This document shows positions 33,831 through 43,164 of a stretch of DNA of 64,000 bases, in pieces. Source of the stretch: JAGWBJ01 sp034423015 (GTDB lineage Bacteria > Chloroflexota > Dehalococcoidia > Lucifugimonadales > JAGWBF01); the NCBI GenBank assembly GCA_034423015.1, contig DAOUJG010000063.1, positions 1 through 64,000 on the forward strand, written 5' to 3'. Below the pieces are notes generated by a model. It saw only the letters and a list, made by a program, of their open reading frames with translations. It made no database searches and was not told where the DNA came from. Within the stretch, counting starts at the first letter, position 1, and each line of letters starts with the position of its first letter. The translations under genes were made by a program, and so were the position numbers.

Positions 33831-35075
33831 GTGAAGAGCCGAGTATTCGTCACCGGCATGGGGGTCGTGAGTCCCCTTGGCCTGAACGTCGAATCCACCT
33901 GGCAGGGCCTCGTAAACGGTAGCTCCGGTGTAGACTACATCACGGACTTCGACGCCGAGTCCTTCGACACTAAGTTCGCCGCCTCGGTGCGGGGCTTCGA
34001 AGCGACGGACCACATGGAGAAGAAGGAAGCCCGCCGCATGGACCGGTTCGCCCAGTTCGCGACGGTGGCTGCCCATGAAGCCCTCGAGCAGGCCGATCTT
34101 CGACCCAGGGACATGGACCCCTTTCGCGTCTCGGCCATCGTGGGCAGCGGCATTGGTGGCATCATCACCCTCTCCCAGCAGTACGACACCCTGAGGGAGA
34201 AGGGGCCGCGCAGGGTCACCCCCTTCCTCATCCCCATGATGCTGGCAGACATGGCGTCGGCCCAGGTCTCCATGGCCACGGGGGCCATGGGCCGGAACTT
34301 CTGCGCCGTGTCATCGTGCTCCAGCGGCGCCGACGCCATCGGACAGGCGATGGAGATGCTGCGGCTGGACGAAGCCGACATCGTCCTGGCGGGCGGCGCC
34401 GAGGCGCCCATCTGCCCCATCGCCGTCGCCGGGTTCAACTCCCTTCGCGCCCTGTCCAGGCACAACGACGACCCCAAGAAAGCCAGCAGGCCCTTCGACG
34501 TGGACCGGGACGGCTTCGTCATGGGAGAGGGCGCGGCCATCCTGGTGCTGGAGACCCACGAGAGCATGCAACGGCGGGGCGTGCCGCCCCTGGCCGAGCT
34601 GGTGGGATACGCGGCCACCTCCGACGCCTACCACCTCACCGAGCCCTCCCCCCAAGGGTTCAGCGCCGCCAGGGCCATGAAGATGGCCCTGGACAGCTCC
34701 GGTGTCAGGCCCGAGGAGATCGACTACATCAACGCCCACGGCACCTCCACCCCCCTCAACGACCGCCACGAGACCGAGGCGATCAAGTCGGCCTTCGGGG
34801 AGGACGCCCACCGGGTGCCCATCAGCTCCACCAAGTCGATGACGGGCCATCTCCTGGGGGCCGGGGGCGCCCTGGAGGCGATGGCCTGCGTGAAGGCCAT
34901 CGCCTCGGGTACCATCCCCCCCACCATCAACCTGGACACGCCCGACCCCGAGTGCGACCTGGACTACACCCCCAACGTCGCCCGCCGCAAGGAACTGGGC
35001 ATGGTGATGAGCAACTCCTTCGGCTTCGGGGGACACAACTCGGTCCTGATCTTGGGCGCCGCCTCCTCGATCTAG
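33831..35075 (+). CDS. fabF: 3-oxoacyl-[acyl-carrier-protein] synthase II
   Basis: A 414-residue ketosynthase with the exact E. coli-like catalytic spacing: nucleophile C163 in AVSSCSSGADA, H303 in NAHGTST and H340 in SMTGHLLGAGG. It condenses malonyl-ACP with acyl-ACP to lengthen fatty acids. The start is GTG 33831 (MKSRVFVTGMGVVSPLGL). Ser-Ser precedes the nucleophile where most FabF have Thr-Ala, a small departure. No acyl-carrier or malonyl-transferase gene is nearby; instead it sits between a radical SAM gene and recJ, so it might serve a special acyl chain. Confidence 0.93.
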   Translation: MKSRVFVTGMGVVSPLGLNVESTWQGLVNGSSGVDYITDFDAESFDTKFAASVRGFEATDHMEKKEARRMDRFAQFATVAAHEALEQADLRPRDMDPFRVSAIVGSGIGGIITLSQQYDTLREKGPRRVTPFLIPMMLADMASAQVSMATGAMGRNFCAVSSCSSGADAIGQAMEMLRLDEADIVLAGGAEAPICPIAVAGFNSLRALSRHNDDPKKASRPFDVDRDGFVMGEGAAILVLETHESMQRRGVPPLAELVGYAATSDAYHLTEPSPQGFSAARAMKMALDSSGVRPEEIDYINAHGTSTPLNDRHETEAIKSAFGEDAHRVPISSTKSMTGHLLGAGGALEAMACVKAIASGTIPPTINLDTPDPECDLDYTPNVARRKELGMVMSNSFGFGGHNSVLILGAASSI

Positions 35076-35178
35076 GCGCCGGTCGGGCCGCAGGCCCCGG
35101 CCGGCACGTCCCCCAATAGAGGGATCGGCCCCGGGAACGAGTCCCCATCGAGTCTTACCTCTGGGATGGGAGGTCAGG

Positions 35179-36870
35179 GTGGCCGGACCGGCAACCGTCG
35201 CTCCATCGAAGGACTGGATACTACCGGGCGGGGCCGGACCCCCGTGGACCGGAGACGTGCCCCCGGTGATCGCCCAGGTGCTACGCAACCGCGGCATCGA
35301 CAGCCCATCCCGCCTGGCGGCCTTCATGGACCCCGCCCTGCACGACCCGGCGCTGCTGCCGGACATGCCCCGCGCCTGCCAGCGACTGGCGTCCGCGTTG
35401 AAGGCCGGTGAGACCGTGGGTGTCTTCGGCGACTTCGACGTGGACGGCGTCGCCGGGACCGCGGTCGTGGTGCAGGGGCTGGAGGACCTGGGGGTCCGGG
35501 TCGTCCCGTACATCCCCCATCGTGTCTCCGAGGGGCACGGCCTGAGCGCCGACGCCATACACTCCCTCGCCGAGCAGGGTGTTTCGGTGCTGGTAACCGT
35601 GGACTGCGGGGTCGGGAGCGCCGACGATATAGACCTGGCCGGGCGCCTGGGCATGGACGTGATAGTCACCGACCATCACGTTCCGCCCGCGGTCCTGCCG
35701 GCGGCCTTGTGCGTCATCGACCCCAAGCTGGGCCGGGGCGAATACCCCTTCGACGAGCTCTCGGGAGGCGGGTTGGCCTTCAAGCTCATCCAGGGGCTCT
35801 ACGATCTCCTCGGCCGGCCATGGGAGCGGCACCTGCTGGAGCTGGCGGCGCTGAGCACGGTGGCGGACGTGGTCCCTCTGAGGGACGAGAACCGGCTCCT
35901 GGTGCGGGAGGGCATCCAAGAGCTCCGGAGGACCCGCAGGCCGGGCCTCCGCGCCCTGTACCGCCGCGCGGGCCTGGACCCGGCCTCCATCGACGCGGAA
36001 GCCATCGCCTTCGTGATCGCGCCGAGGCTCAACGCCGCCGGGCGGCTGGAGCACGCATCCACCACCTACCGGCTCCTGATGACCGGCGACCCGGAAGAGG
36101 GGGATGAGCTTGCGGCACGGCTGGAGGCCCTGAACCGGGAGCGTCAGCGGATGACGGAGGAGGCGGACCTCCGCGTCCGGCAGCGGATGGAGGACGGCTA
36201 CGCCGCCAGCCCGGTGCTGGTGGTCCTGGACCCCCTGGTAACCCCGGGCATAGCCGGCCTGGTGGCCAGCCGTCTGGTGGACGAGTACCACCGCCCCGCG
36301 GTGGTCATGTCCATGGTGGACGGCATGCTGCGGGGCAGCGCCCGCAGCATCCCCGAGTTCGACGTAGGCGGCGCGCTGGAGAGTTGCGGCGACCTGTTCA
36401 TACGCCACGGCGGCCACCGGGCCGCGGCGGGGTTCGAGATGGACCCGGGGAAGCTGCCGGACCTGGAGGCCCGCCTGTCCGCCATCGCCGGGGAACGTCT
36501 GCATGGCCTGCCCGCGCGCGCCCCCCTGTACGTCGACGCGGAGCTACCCGTCTCACACCTTGTGGGGGACACCTTCCGATGGCTCAAACGCCTGGAGCCC
36601 TTCGGCGCGGCCAACCGGGCCCCGGCGTTCCTCACCCGGAGCATGGAGCCCCTGAACGTCAAGCCGGTGGGAAGCAACGGCCGGCACCTTCGCATGAAGC
36701 TGAAAGATGGCGCGGCCGTGTGGGACGCCATCGCCTTCCGCCAGGGGGACCAGGCCCCCGCCGACGCCTCCAGGCTGGACGTGGTCTACAACATAGGCAC
36801 CGAGCAGCGGGGCGGCGCCGAGGTGCTGGCCCTGAAGATCCTGGACTTCCGGACCTCCGGCGCGGTTTGA
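35179..36870 (+). CDS. recJ: Single-stranded-DNA-specific exonuclease RecJ
   Basis: A 563-residue DHH/DHHA1 protein. Motif I DFDVDG is at residues 85-90 and the DHH motif in VTDHH at 165-167; RLNAAGRLEHA and RHGGHRAAAGFEM mark the DHHA1 part, with an OB-like domain at the end. It degrades 5'-ended single-stranded DNA in repair with Mn2+. GTG 35179 is preceded by GGGAGG. The end of the gene carries the promoter of the endonuclease V gene. Confidence 0.94.
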   Translation: MAGPATVAPSKDWILPGGAGPPWTGDVPPVIAQVLRNRGIDSPSRLAAFMDPALHDPALLPDMPRACQRLASALKAGETVGVFGDFDVDGVAGTAVVVQGLEDLGVRVVPYIPHRVSEGHGLSADAIHSLAEQGVSVLVTVDCGVGSADDIDLAGRLGMDVIVTDHHVPPAVLPAALCVIDPKLGRGEYPFDELSGGGLAFKLIQGLYDLLGRPWERHLLELAALSTVADVVPLRDENRLLVREGIQELRRTRRPGLRALYRRAGLDPASIDAEAIAFVIAPRLNAAGRLEHASTTYRLLMTGDPEEGDELAARLEALNRERQRMTEEADLRVRQRMEDGYAASPVLVVLDPLVTPGIAGLVASRLVDEYHRPAVVMSMVDGMLRGSARSIPEFDVGGALESCGDLFIRHGGHRAAAGFEMDPGKLPDLEARLSAIAGERLHGLPARAPLYVDAELPVSHLVGDTFRWLKRLEPFGAANRAPAFLTRSMEPLNVKPVGSNGRHLRMKLKDGAAVWDAIAFRQGDQAPADASRLDVVYNIGTEQRGGAEVLALKILDFRTSGAV

Positions 36871-36893
36871 GCCGTGCCTAGACCTGCTATAAT
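36866..36893 (+). promoter_or_regulatory. Promoter of endonuclease V gene, leaderless arrangement
   Basis: Consensus TATAAT at 36888-36893, with TTTGAG at 36866-36871 (16-bp spacer) inside the recJ stop region. GTG 36900 begins six bases after the -10, exactly where transcription should start. Confidence 0.6.
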
Positions 36894-36899
36894 GGCCCT

Positions 36900-37583
36900 G
36901 TGCGCCTACTCGACCTGCATCCCTGGGGCATGAGCGCGGCCGAAGCGAGAGACCTCCAGAGGGACCTCGCCCCCAGGGTATCCTGCCAAAGCGCCCTTCC
37001 CAGCGACGTGAAATACATCGCCGGGACGGACATCTCCCCTCCGGACGCGGAGGGAACGGTGCGGGCCGCCGTGGTCATTCTCGAATACCCCGGCCTGCAG
37101 GTCGAGGAGGTCAGCCTCGCCGAGGGGCCCCCGGGGATGCCCTACGTTCCCGGTCTGCTCTCCTTTCGAGAGACCCCGGTGCTCGTCAAGGCGCTGGAGT
37201 CGCTGAGGCGGACGCCCGACCTCATAATCGTCGACGGCCAGGGGTTGGCCCACCCCAGGTCCTTTGGGGTGGCCTGCCACGTGGGGCTCATTGCCGACAC
37301 CCCGACCATCGGGTGCGGCAAGTCCAGGCTCACGGGCAGACACGGCCCCCTGCCGGAGGCGGCGGGCTCCCGGGCCGAGCTGATAGACAAGGGCCGGGTG
37401 GTCGGGATGGCGGTGCGAACACGTACCGGAGTGAGCCCCGTCTTCGTCTCAGTGGGACACAAGGTGGACCTGAGCTCGGCGGTCCAATGGGTCCTGGCCT
37501 GCTGCCGGGGCAGACGAATCCCCGAGACCACGCGGCTGGCCCACCAGGCCGCCGCCGGACGCCTGGCACCCGCCAAGACATAG
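36900..37583 (+). CDS. nfi: Endonuclease V (deoxyinosine-specific)
   Basis: A 227-residue endonuclease V. Metal-binding and base-recognition motifs are present: YIAGTDISP (the usual VAGVD region), EGPPGMPYVPGLLSFRE with the PYIPG-like wedge, and LIIVDGQGLAHPRSFGVACHVG with the catalytic Asp. It nicks DNA one base 3' of hypoxanthine. The GTG start has no Shine-Dalgarno and coincides with the expected transcript start, so leaderless translation is likely. It lies between recJ and prfB, 30 bases after recJ. Confidence 0.93.
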   Translation: MRLLDLHPWGMSAAEARDLQRDLAPRVSCQSALPSDVKYIAGTDISPPDAEGTVRAAVVILEYPGLQVEEVSLAEGPPGMPYVPGLLSFRETPVLVKALESLRRTPDLIIVDGQGLAHPRSFGVACHVGLIADTPTIGCGKSRLTGRHGPLPEAAGSRAELIDKGRVVGMAVRTRTGVSPVFVSVGHKVDLSSAVQWVLACCRGRRIPETTRLAHQAAAGRLAPAKT

Positions 37584-37631
37584 CAACCCGACGATCCGAT
37601 GACCCGATGACCCAAGGAAAGGTGGACGTAC

Positions 37632-38733
37632 ATGCAGGACCTCCGGATGAAGCTAGGGGAGATGGACGAGAAGATCCAGGGAGTCCTGGTGCGTCTTTGA
37701 CATAGCCGGCAAGGAGAAAGAGGCCGAAAAACTGGAGGAGGATGCGTCCGACCCCTCCTTCTGGGAGGACCCCCAGGCAGCCCAACGAAAGATGCGGCAC
37801 CTGGCCCGGCTCAAGGAGCAAGTGTCCCTGTGGCGGGACCTGGATGCCAGGACCGCCTCGCTGATATCCCTGACGGACCTGGCCATGGCCGAGGGCGACG
37901 ATTCCCTGGAGGACCAGATGCGGGCCGAGGGGGAGGAGATATCCTCCATCCTGAAGGGTGAGGAGCTCCGGCTGACCCTCTCGGGCCCCTACGACGAGCG
38001 CCCGGCCATACTGTCCATCCACTCGGGGGCCGGCGGCACCGAGTCCCAGGACTGGGCGGAGATGCTTCTCCGCATGTACCTGCGCTGGGCGGAGGACAGG
38101 GGCTACTCGGCCCAGGTGCTGGACCTGAGCTACGGGGAAGAGGCAGGCCTCAAGGGGGCCACCGTCGAGCTGGACGGCCAGTACGTGTACGGCCTGCTCA
38201 GGGCCGAGCGGGGAGTCCACCGGCTTGTCCGTCTCTCGCCCTTCGACGCCAACCACCTGCGCCACACATCCTTCGCCCTGGTCGAGGTGCTGCCCGCCGC
38301 CGACGAGGACCCCGAGGTCAACGTCAGGACCGAGGACCTGAAGGTGGAGTTCTTCCGCTCCAGCGGACCGGGAGGCCAGAACGTGCAGAAGGTCGCGTCG
38401 GCGGTCCGCATCACCCACCTCGCCACCGGCCTAGTCGTGGCCTGTCAGAACGAACGGTCCCAGCACCAGAACCGGGAGTTCGCCATGAAGATCCTGATGG
38501 CCCGCCTGCTGGAGAGGGAGGAGCAGGAGAGGGCGAAAGAGCTGGCCCGGCTAAAGGGCGACCACGTTTCGGCGGAGTGGGGCAGCCAGATACGGAGCTA
38601 CGTGCTGCACCCGTACAAGATGGTGAAGGACCACCGCACCGGCCTGCAGACCAGCGACGCCGAAGGGGTGCTGAACGGATCGCTGGACGGGTTCATCGAC
38701 GCCTACCTTATGTCTACCGTCGGCGCCGAGTAG
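37632..38733 (+). CDS. prfB: Peptide chain release factor 2, programmed +1 frameshift
   Basis: The first 22 codons (ATG 37632, MQDLRMKLGEMDEKIQGVLVRL) end at an in-frame TGA at 37698-37700 in the context CTT TGA C. Skipping one base continues as DIAGKEKEAEKLEEDASDPSFWED and through the full RF2, giving about 366 residues. This is the classic autoregulation site: low RF2 lets the ribosome slip on CTT. The GGQ motif appears in SSGPGGQNVQKVASAV, and the stop-codon reading region in HSGAGGTESQDW. The usual internal Shine-Dalgarno before the slip site is weak (GGTG). Any gene caller that ignores the shift will start the gene late at 37792. Confidence 0.95.
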
Positions 38734-38754
38734 CTGGGTGCGAGCCGGGCTACC

Positions 38755-39960
38755 CTAGCACTGCCACAGGATGTGGCCCATCCGGTCCCGCTTGGTCTGC
38801 ATGTAGGCCCGGTTTTCCTCGTTGGCTTCCATCTCGATGGGCACCCGGTCGACGATCTCCAGGTTGTAGCCGGACAGGCCCACGACCTTGCGGGGGTTGT
38901 TGGTCATGATGCGCATCTTCGATACCCCCAGCTCCGTGAGTATCTGGGCGCCGGTGCCGTAGTGCCGCAGGTCGGGCTCGAAGCCCAGGGACTCGTTGGC
39001 TTCGATGGTGTCCATGCCGTGGTCCTGGAGTGAGTAGGCCTTGATCTTGTTGTGGAGGCCGATGCCCCGGCCCTCCTGCTGCATGTAGAGGAAAACCCCT
39101 TTGCCCTCCGTGGCGATCATGTCCAGCGCAGCGCCCATCTGCTCGCCGCAGTCGCAGCGCAGGCTGCCGAAGACGTCTCCGGTCAGGCACTCGCTGTGGA
39201 CCCGGACCAGCACGGGCTCGTCCTTCTCCCAGGAGCCCATGACCAGCGCGATATGCTCGCCCGGCTCCACGGCACTGCGGTAGGCCAGGGCCTGGAACTC
39301 CCCGCGGCCCGTGGGAAGCCGCGCCTCGGCCACCTTCTCGATCAGCCGCTCGTGGTGCCTGCGGTAGGCTATGAGCTGGGCAATGCTGATTATCCGTAGT
39401 CCGTGCTCACGTCCGAACTGCTCCAGCTCGGGCATCCTGGCCATGGTGCCATCGGGGTTCATTATCTCGCACACGACCCCCGCCGGATACAGGCCCGCGG
39501 CCTGAACCAGGTCCACCACCGCCTCCGTGTGCCCGGCGCGTATCAGGACGCCCCCTTCGTGATAGCGGAGGGGGAACAGGTGTCCGGGATGGGCGAAGTC
39601 CATGGGACGGGAGTCGGCCGCGACAATGGCCCTGATGGTAGCCGCCCGGTCCTGGGCGGATATGCCCGTGGTGGTGCCCTTTAGGTAGTCGACGGACACG
39701 GTGAAGGCAGTGCCGTGCTTGGCGGTGTTGTCGCCGTTTACCATCAGCGGCAGCTCCAGCTCGTCCAGCCTAGACCCCAGCACCGGCATACATAGAAGGC
39801 CCTTGGCGTGGGTGACCATGAAGTTCACGGCCTCGGGGGTCACCAGCTCAGCCGCCATGACCAGGTCGCCCTCGTTCTCCCGATTCTCGTCGTCGACGAC
39901 GATGAGCAGCTTCCCTGCCCTGATGTCCTCTATCGCTTCTTCGATGCTTGCCAGGGGCAT
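38755..39960 (-). CDS. ribBA: Bifunctional DHBP synthase / GTP cyclohydrolase II
   Basis: A 401-residue fusion. Residues 1-200 are 3,4-dihydroxy-2-butanone-4-phosphate synthase (VVDDENRENEGDLVMAAE, GHTEAVVDLV); residues 205-400 are GTP cyclohydrolase II with the zinc cysteines in HSECLTGDVFGSLRCDCGEQ and the site YMQQEGRGIGLHNKIKAY. Together they start both branches of riboflavin synthesis. It is the last gene of the ribD-ribE-ribBA operon, 40 bases after ribE. Lumazine synthase (ribH) is not in the window. Confidence 0.96.
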   Translation of the reverse strand: MPLASIEEAIEDIRAGKLLIVVDDENRENEGDLVMAAELVTPEAVNFMVTHAKGLLCMPVLGSRLDELELPLMVNGDNTAKHGTAFTVSVDYLKGTTTGISAQDRAATIRAIVAADSRPMDFAHPGHLFPLRYHEGGVLIRAGHTEAVVDLVQAAGLYPAGVVCEIMNPDGTMARMPELEQFGREHGLRIISIAQLIAYRRHHERLIEKVAEARLPTGRGEFQALAYRSAVEPGEHIALVMGSWEKDEPVLVRVHSECLTGDVFGSLRCDCGEQMGAALDMIATEGKGVFLYMQQEGRGIGLHNKIKAYSLQDHGMDTIEANESLGFEPDLRHYGTGAQILTELGVSKMRIMTNNPRKVVGLSGYNLEIVDRVPIEMEANEENRAYMQTKRDRMGHILWQC

Positions 39961-40000
39961 TTGCCCTTCTCCCGGTTGAGAGGTGGACGGAGCTATGGGG

Positions 40001-40603
40001 TCACGGCTTGACCAGGCTCTCGACGTACTTGGCCAGGACGTCCACTTCCAGATTGACGGGGTCCCCTACGCGCCTCCGCTTCAGGGTCGTGTGCTCCAGC
40101 GTATATGGTATCACGGACACCGTGAAGGATGACGCCCTTCTATTTACCACCGTTAGGCTGATGCCGTCAACCGCCACGAACCCTTTTTCGACGATATAGG
40201 GCATCAGCCGCCTGGGAGTACGAAACCCCATAAGTACGCAGTCGGCCTGGGGTCTGGCCGACTGTACCCTGCCGGTGGCGTCCACGTGGCCCTGGACGAT
40301 GTGTCCCCCCAGCCGGTCGCCGATGGCCAGGGGCCGCTCCAGGTTGACCAGGTCCCCCTCCTTCAGCGCCCCCAGGTTCGTCTTCCGGAGGGTCTCCGGG
40401 GCCAGGTCCACTGCGAACACGCCGCCCTCGTCCTCGTGTTGAATCCGCACCGCCGTGAGGCATGCGCCGTTCACGGCGATGCTGTCTCCCAGCTTCAGCC
40501 CGTCCAGCGCCCGCACCGCCGCCACCGAAAGCCGGCCGCTGCCGGCTTCGTCCAGCTCCATGGCCCGGACCTGGGCCGCCTCCTCGACGATTCCCGTGAA
40601 CAT
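40001..40603 (-). CDS. ribE: Riboflavin synthase alpha chain
   Basis: A 200-residue protein with the two tandem lumazine-binding barrels: MFTGIVEEAAQVRAM then SIAVNGACLTAV in the first, and GGHIVQGHVDATG then FVAVDGISLTVV in the second. It dismutates two 6,7-dimethyl-8-ribityllumazines to riboflavin. It starts one base after the ribD stop and precedes ribBA. Confidence 0.96.
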   Translation of the reverse strand: MFTGIVEEAAQVRAMELDEAGSGRLSVAAVRALDGLKLGDSIAVNGACLTAVRIQHEDEGGVFAVDLAPETLRKTNLGALKEGDLVNLERPLAIGDRLGGHIVQGHVDATGRVQSARPQADCVLMGFRTPRRLMPYIVEKGFVAVDGISLTVVNRRASSFTVSVIPYTLEHTTLKRRRVGDPVNLEVDVLAKYVESLVKP

Positions 40604-40604
40604 A

Positions 40605-41711
40605 TCAACCCCCGGCAGCGGGATAGCCCACGAGGAGAATATCCTCGTCCAAACGCCTCACCGTCACGTTGCTCAGGCCCAGGACCCGGGACATGGAGTC
40701 CGCTCCTCTTCCTCCCACTGGGCTTGGTGAGGACGCCCCGCCGATTATTCTCGGCGCTATGAATGACGCCACACGGTCCACCAGACCGGCGTCGAACAGG
40801 GAGCCGAGGACCCTCTCGCCCCCCTCCACCATCAGGTCCACCACGCCCCGGCTGCCCAACGCTTCCAACAGGGCCGCTAGGTCGACCCCGCTTTGGCCGT
40901 AGGCGGGAAGCTTGAGCACCTCGGCGCCCGCGGCCCGCAGGGCATCCAACCGGCTCTCCTCAGCGCCGGCCACGGCGACCAGGGTGCTTCCCGGCTCTTC
41001 CAGCAGCCGGGCGCTCGGGGGAGTGAGGGCATTGCTGTCCACCACGACCCGGAGCGGCTGGCGTGCCAGGGCCCGCCCCGCGCGGTCTCTGGCGGTTAGC
41101 TGGGGGTCGTCGCGCAGCACCGTGTTCACTCCCACCATGATAGCGTCGCAGCGGCGTCGCATCTCGTGGACGTGCCGGCGGGACCGGTGTCCGGTGATCC
41201 ACCTGGACTCGCCCGTGTAGGTGGCGATCTTCCCGTCCAGGCTCATGGCGAACTTGGCCGTGACGTGGGGCAGGCCGGTCCTGATGTGCTTGGCGAAGGC
41301 CCGGTACAGCTCGGCCGCCTCTCGCTCTCCGTCTCCCGTAACGACCCTGACGCCCGCCGCCCGCAGGTTGTCGATGCCCCTGCCGTCTATCAGGGGATTG
41401 GGGTCCCTGGCCGCCACGTGGACCTCGCTTATGCGGGCCGCGAGAATCTCCTGGGTGCATGGAGGCGTGCGGCCGTGGACGCAGCACGGCTCCAGGGTCG
41501 TGTACAGTGCAGCGCCGGCCGCCAGGCTTCCCGCCCGCTGCAGGGCCACGACCTCCGCATGGCCCCGGCCCGGCGGCAGCGTGTGGCCCTCGCCCAGCCT
41601 GACGCCGTCCTTCACCACCACAGCGCCCACAGACGGGTTCGGGCTGGTGGTCCCCAGGGCCCTCCTGGCCAGGGCCAGGGCCCTGCGCATCGGTCTCGTA
41701 GCCTGGGCCAT
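40605..41711 (-). CDS. ribD: Bifunctional riboflavin deaminase/reductase
   Basis: A 368-residue RibD. The N-terminal deaminase has HAEVVALQRAG and the zinc pair in TTLEPCCVHGRTPPCTQ; the C-terminal reductase has KFAMSLDGKIAT, DAIMVGVNTVLRDDPQLTAR and VDLMVEGGERV. It deaminates and reduces the pyrimidine intermediate. It leads the operon behind a promoter whose predicted leader is only about 15 bases, leaving no room for an FMN riboswitch. Confidence 0.95.
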   Translation of the reverse strand: MAQATRPMRRALALARRALGTTSPNPSVGAVVVKDGVRLGEGHTLPPGRGHAEVVALQRAGSLAAGAALYTTLEPCCVHGRTPPCTQEILAARISEVHVAARDPNPLIDGRGIDNLRAAGVRVVTGDGEREAAELYRAFAKHIRTGLPHVTAKFAMSLDGKIATYTGESRWITGHRSRRHVHEMRRRCDAIMVGVNTVLRDDPQLTARDRAGRALARQPLRVVVDSNALTPPSARLLEEPGSTLVAVAGAEESRLDALRAAGAEVLKLPAYGQSGVDLAALLEALGSRGVVDLMVEGGERVLGSLFDAGLVDRVASFIAPRIIGGASSPSPVGGRGADSMSRVLGLSNVTVRRLDEDILLVGYPAAGG

Positions 41712-41732
41712 GTCGGCTGTCCCTCCAGGATA

Positions 41733-41761
41733 ATTCTGGACACGAGCCGCCGGGGTGTCAA
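41733..41761 (-). promoter_or_regulatory. Promoter of the riboflavin operon
   Basis: On the minus strand TTGACA (41761-41756), 17 bp, CAGAAT (41738-41733). The start would be near 41726, about 15 bases before the ribD ATG, with GGAGGG in between. Confidence 0.6.
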
Positions 41762-41793
41762 GCTACGTCACCGGCCGGCGATCCTATAGTGGG

Positions 41794-43164
41794 TCAGGCC
41801 GCCCGGCGCCTCCTCACCCAGAGGAACATGCCCCCGGCCACCAGCACCAGTGCCGCCGCGGCCCCTTCCACGACCCGCCATAGGACAGACGTCGTTCCTC
41901 CCGTTGCGGCCGTCGTCTGTCTCTCTACGACTGGCGGCGCGGCCTCCAGGACCTGGTCGACTTGGCCCGTGAGCAAGGGCGCCCGAGTGCCTGGATGGGT
42001 AGGCTCGGTGGGTACGGGCGCCGGCGCTTCGTCTTCCTCCATCTCGGGGGCCGCTATGCCATCGAACTCATCCGCTTCCTCTATCACAGGCAACCCGGCG
42101 GTCTCGCCTCGCTCCACCGAAGTGGCGGCGAGTGCGGCCACGGGCGTGGACGTCGGAGTGTCCGGCTCGGCAGTATCCGGTGGCGTAGGATCTGGCGCCC
42201 CGTCTTCCATCGGCTGCGGGGTAGTTATGTCAACATTGGCGATTTCGACCGGCGGCTCGGTCTCTTCTGCCTCCAGGGGCTCCGCGGCCTCCGTCGCAGG
42301 GACCGCGGTCGGCTCTGCAACGGCGGGGTCCCCGACTGACCGCTCGACGACGGCGGCCGCCTGTGCCTGGAACGGGTCTTCTTCCGCCTCCGGCTCCACC
42401 GTGTCCGGGGGCGCAACGGCAACGGTAGCTGCCGGGACGGGAGTGACCGCCGGTTCCTCCACGGCCTTCTCCAGGGCCGCGGCAGGGGTGGGTCCGGGCG
42501 AGGGATCCGGCTTGGCCATGGCCGGTGTATCCTCGGACGCCATCGCCATGGCGGCGGGCGTGGGAGGCTCGGGCGCCGGGTCAAGGGCGCTCTCGTAACC
42601 TCCCACCGCCGCCCTCGTGGGCGCCGCCAGCGCCTCGTCATCCGCCTCCGGTTCCATCCCTATGGGCCCATCGGGCCCCACGGGCTGGTCCTCGGCCCCC
42701 TCTCCGGCTCGGTCGGGGAGCGCTATCCCGGCCGGAGCCGCCTCCGGGACGGGCGAGGGCGGGTCGGCGGCCGGCGGGGAGTCCTGGGCTCCGGTGAACG
42801 CGTCCTCGGTCAGCAGCCCGCCCATGTCCGCGGAGAGCACCACCACGAACACGACGGCGGCCACCGACGCGGCTGCCCCGTACGCCCAGCCGGGAAGGCG
42901 TGAGGCCCATCCCCGGGGGGCGCCTTCCGTGGGCGCCTGGGACAGGACGAAGGTCGTCCTGGCCCGGACCATGGGCACCCGCCGCATGAGACCGACGGCG
43001 TACCCCAGGGAGTCCAGCTCCTCCCGGCACGCGGCACAGGCGTCCACGTGAGTCTCGATGCGGCGGGCCTCGCCGGGCGCCAGACGGCCGCTCAGGTACT
43101 CCGACAGCGCCTCGCCACCGGGGTGTTCCCGCCTCTTCCCGAATATGTTCATCACCCTATTCAC
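41794..43164 (-). CDS. Anti-sigma factor with zf-HC2 domain and long low-complexity region
   Basis: A 456-residue protein. The zinc finger H39-x3-C43-x2-C46 in HVDACAACREEL marks an anti-sigma domain that would hold the ECF sigma factor in the cytosol. One membrane helix follows (AYGAAASVAAVVFVVVLSA, about 93-111). Next comes about 300 residues rich in Pro, Ala, Glu and Thr, presumably outside the membrane, and then a second hydrophobic stretch (VVEGAAAALVLVAGGMFLWV) with a basic end RRRRAA. The last part recalls a surface anchor. The gene overlaps the sigma gene by eight bases; ATG 43152 is an alternative start. Confidence 0.82.
   Translation of the reverse strand: MNRVMNIFGKRREHPGGEALSEYLSGRLAPGEARRIETHVDACAACREELDSLGYAVGLMRRVPMVRARTTFVLSQAPTEGAPRGWASRLPGWAYGAAASVAAVVFVVVLSADMGGLLTEDAFTGAQDSPPAADPPSPVPEAAPAGIALPDRAGEGAEDQPVGPDGPIGMEPEADDEALAAPTRAAVGGYESALDPAPEPPTPAAMAMASEDTPAMAKPDPSPGPTPAAALEKAVEEPAVTPVPAATVAVAPPDTVEPEAEEDPFQAQAAAVVERSVGDPAVAEPTAVPATEAAEPLEAEETEPPVEIANVDITTPQPMEDGAPDPTPPDTAEPDTPTSTPVAALAATSVERGETAGLPVIEEADEFDGIAAPEMEEDEAPAPVPTEPTHPGTRAPLLTGQVDQVLEAAPPVVERQTTAATGGTTSVLWRVVEGAAAALVLVAGGMFLWVRRRRAA

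Noticed and set aside
41712..41793. FMN riboswitch before ribD
   Set aside because: The predicted leader is about 15 bases, too short, and no RFN element is present in the spacer.
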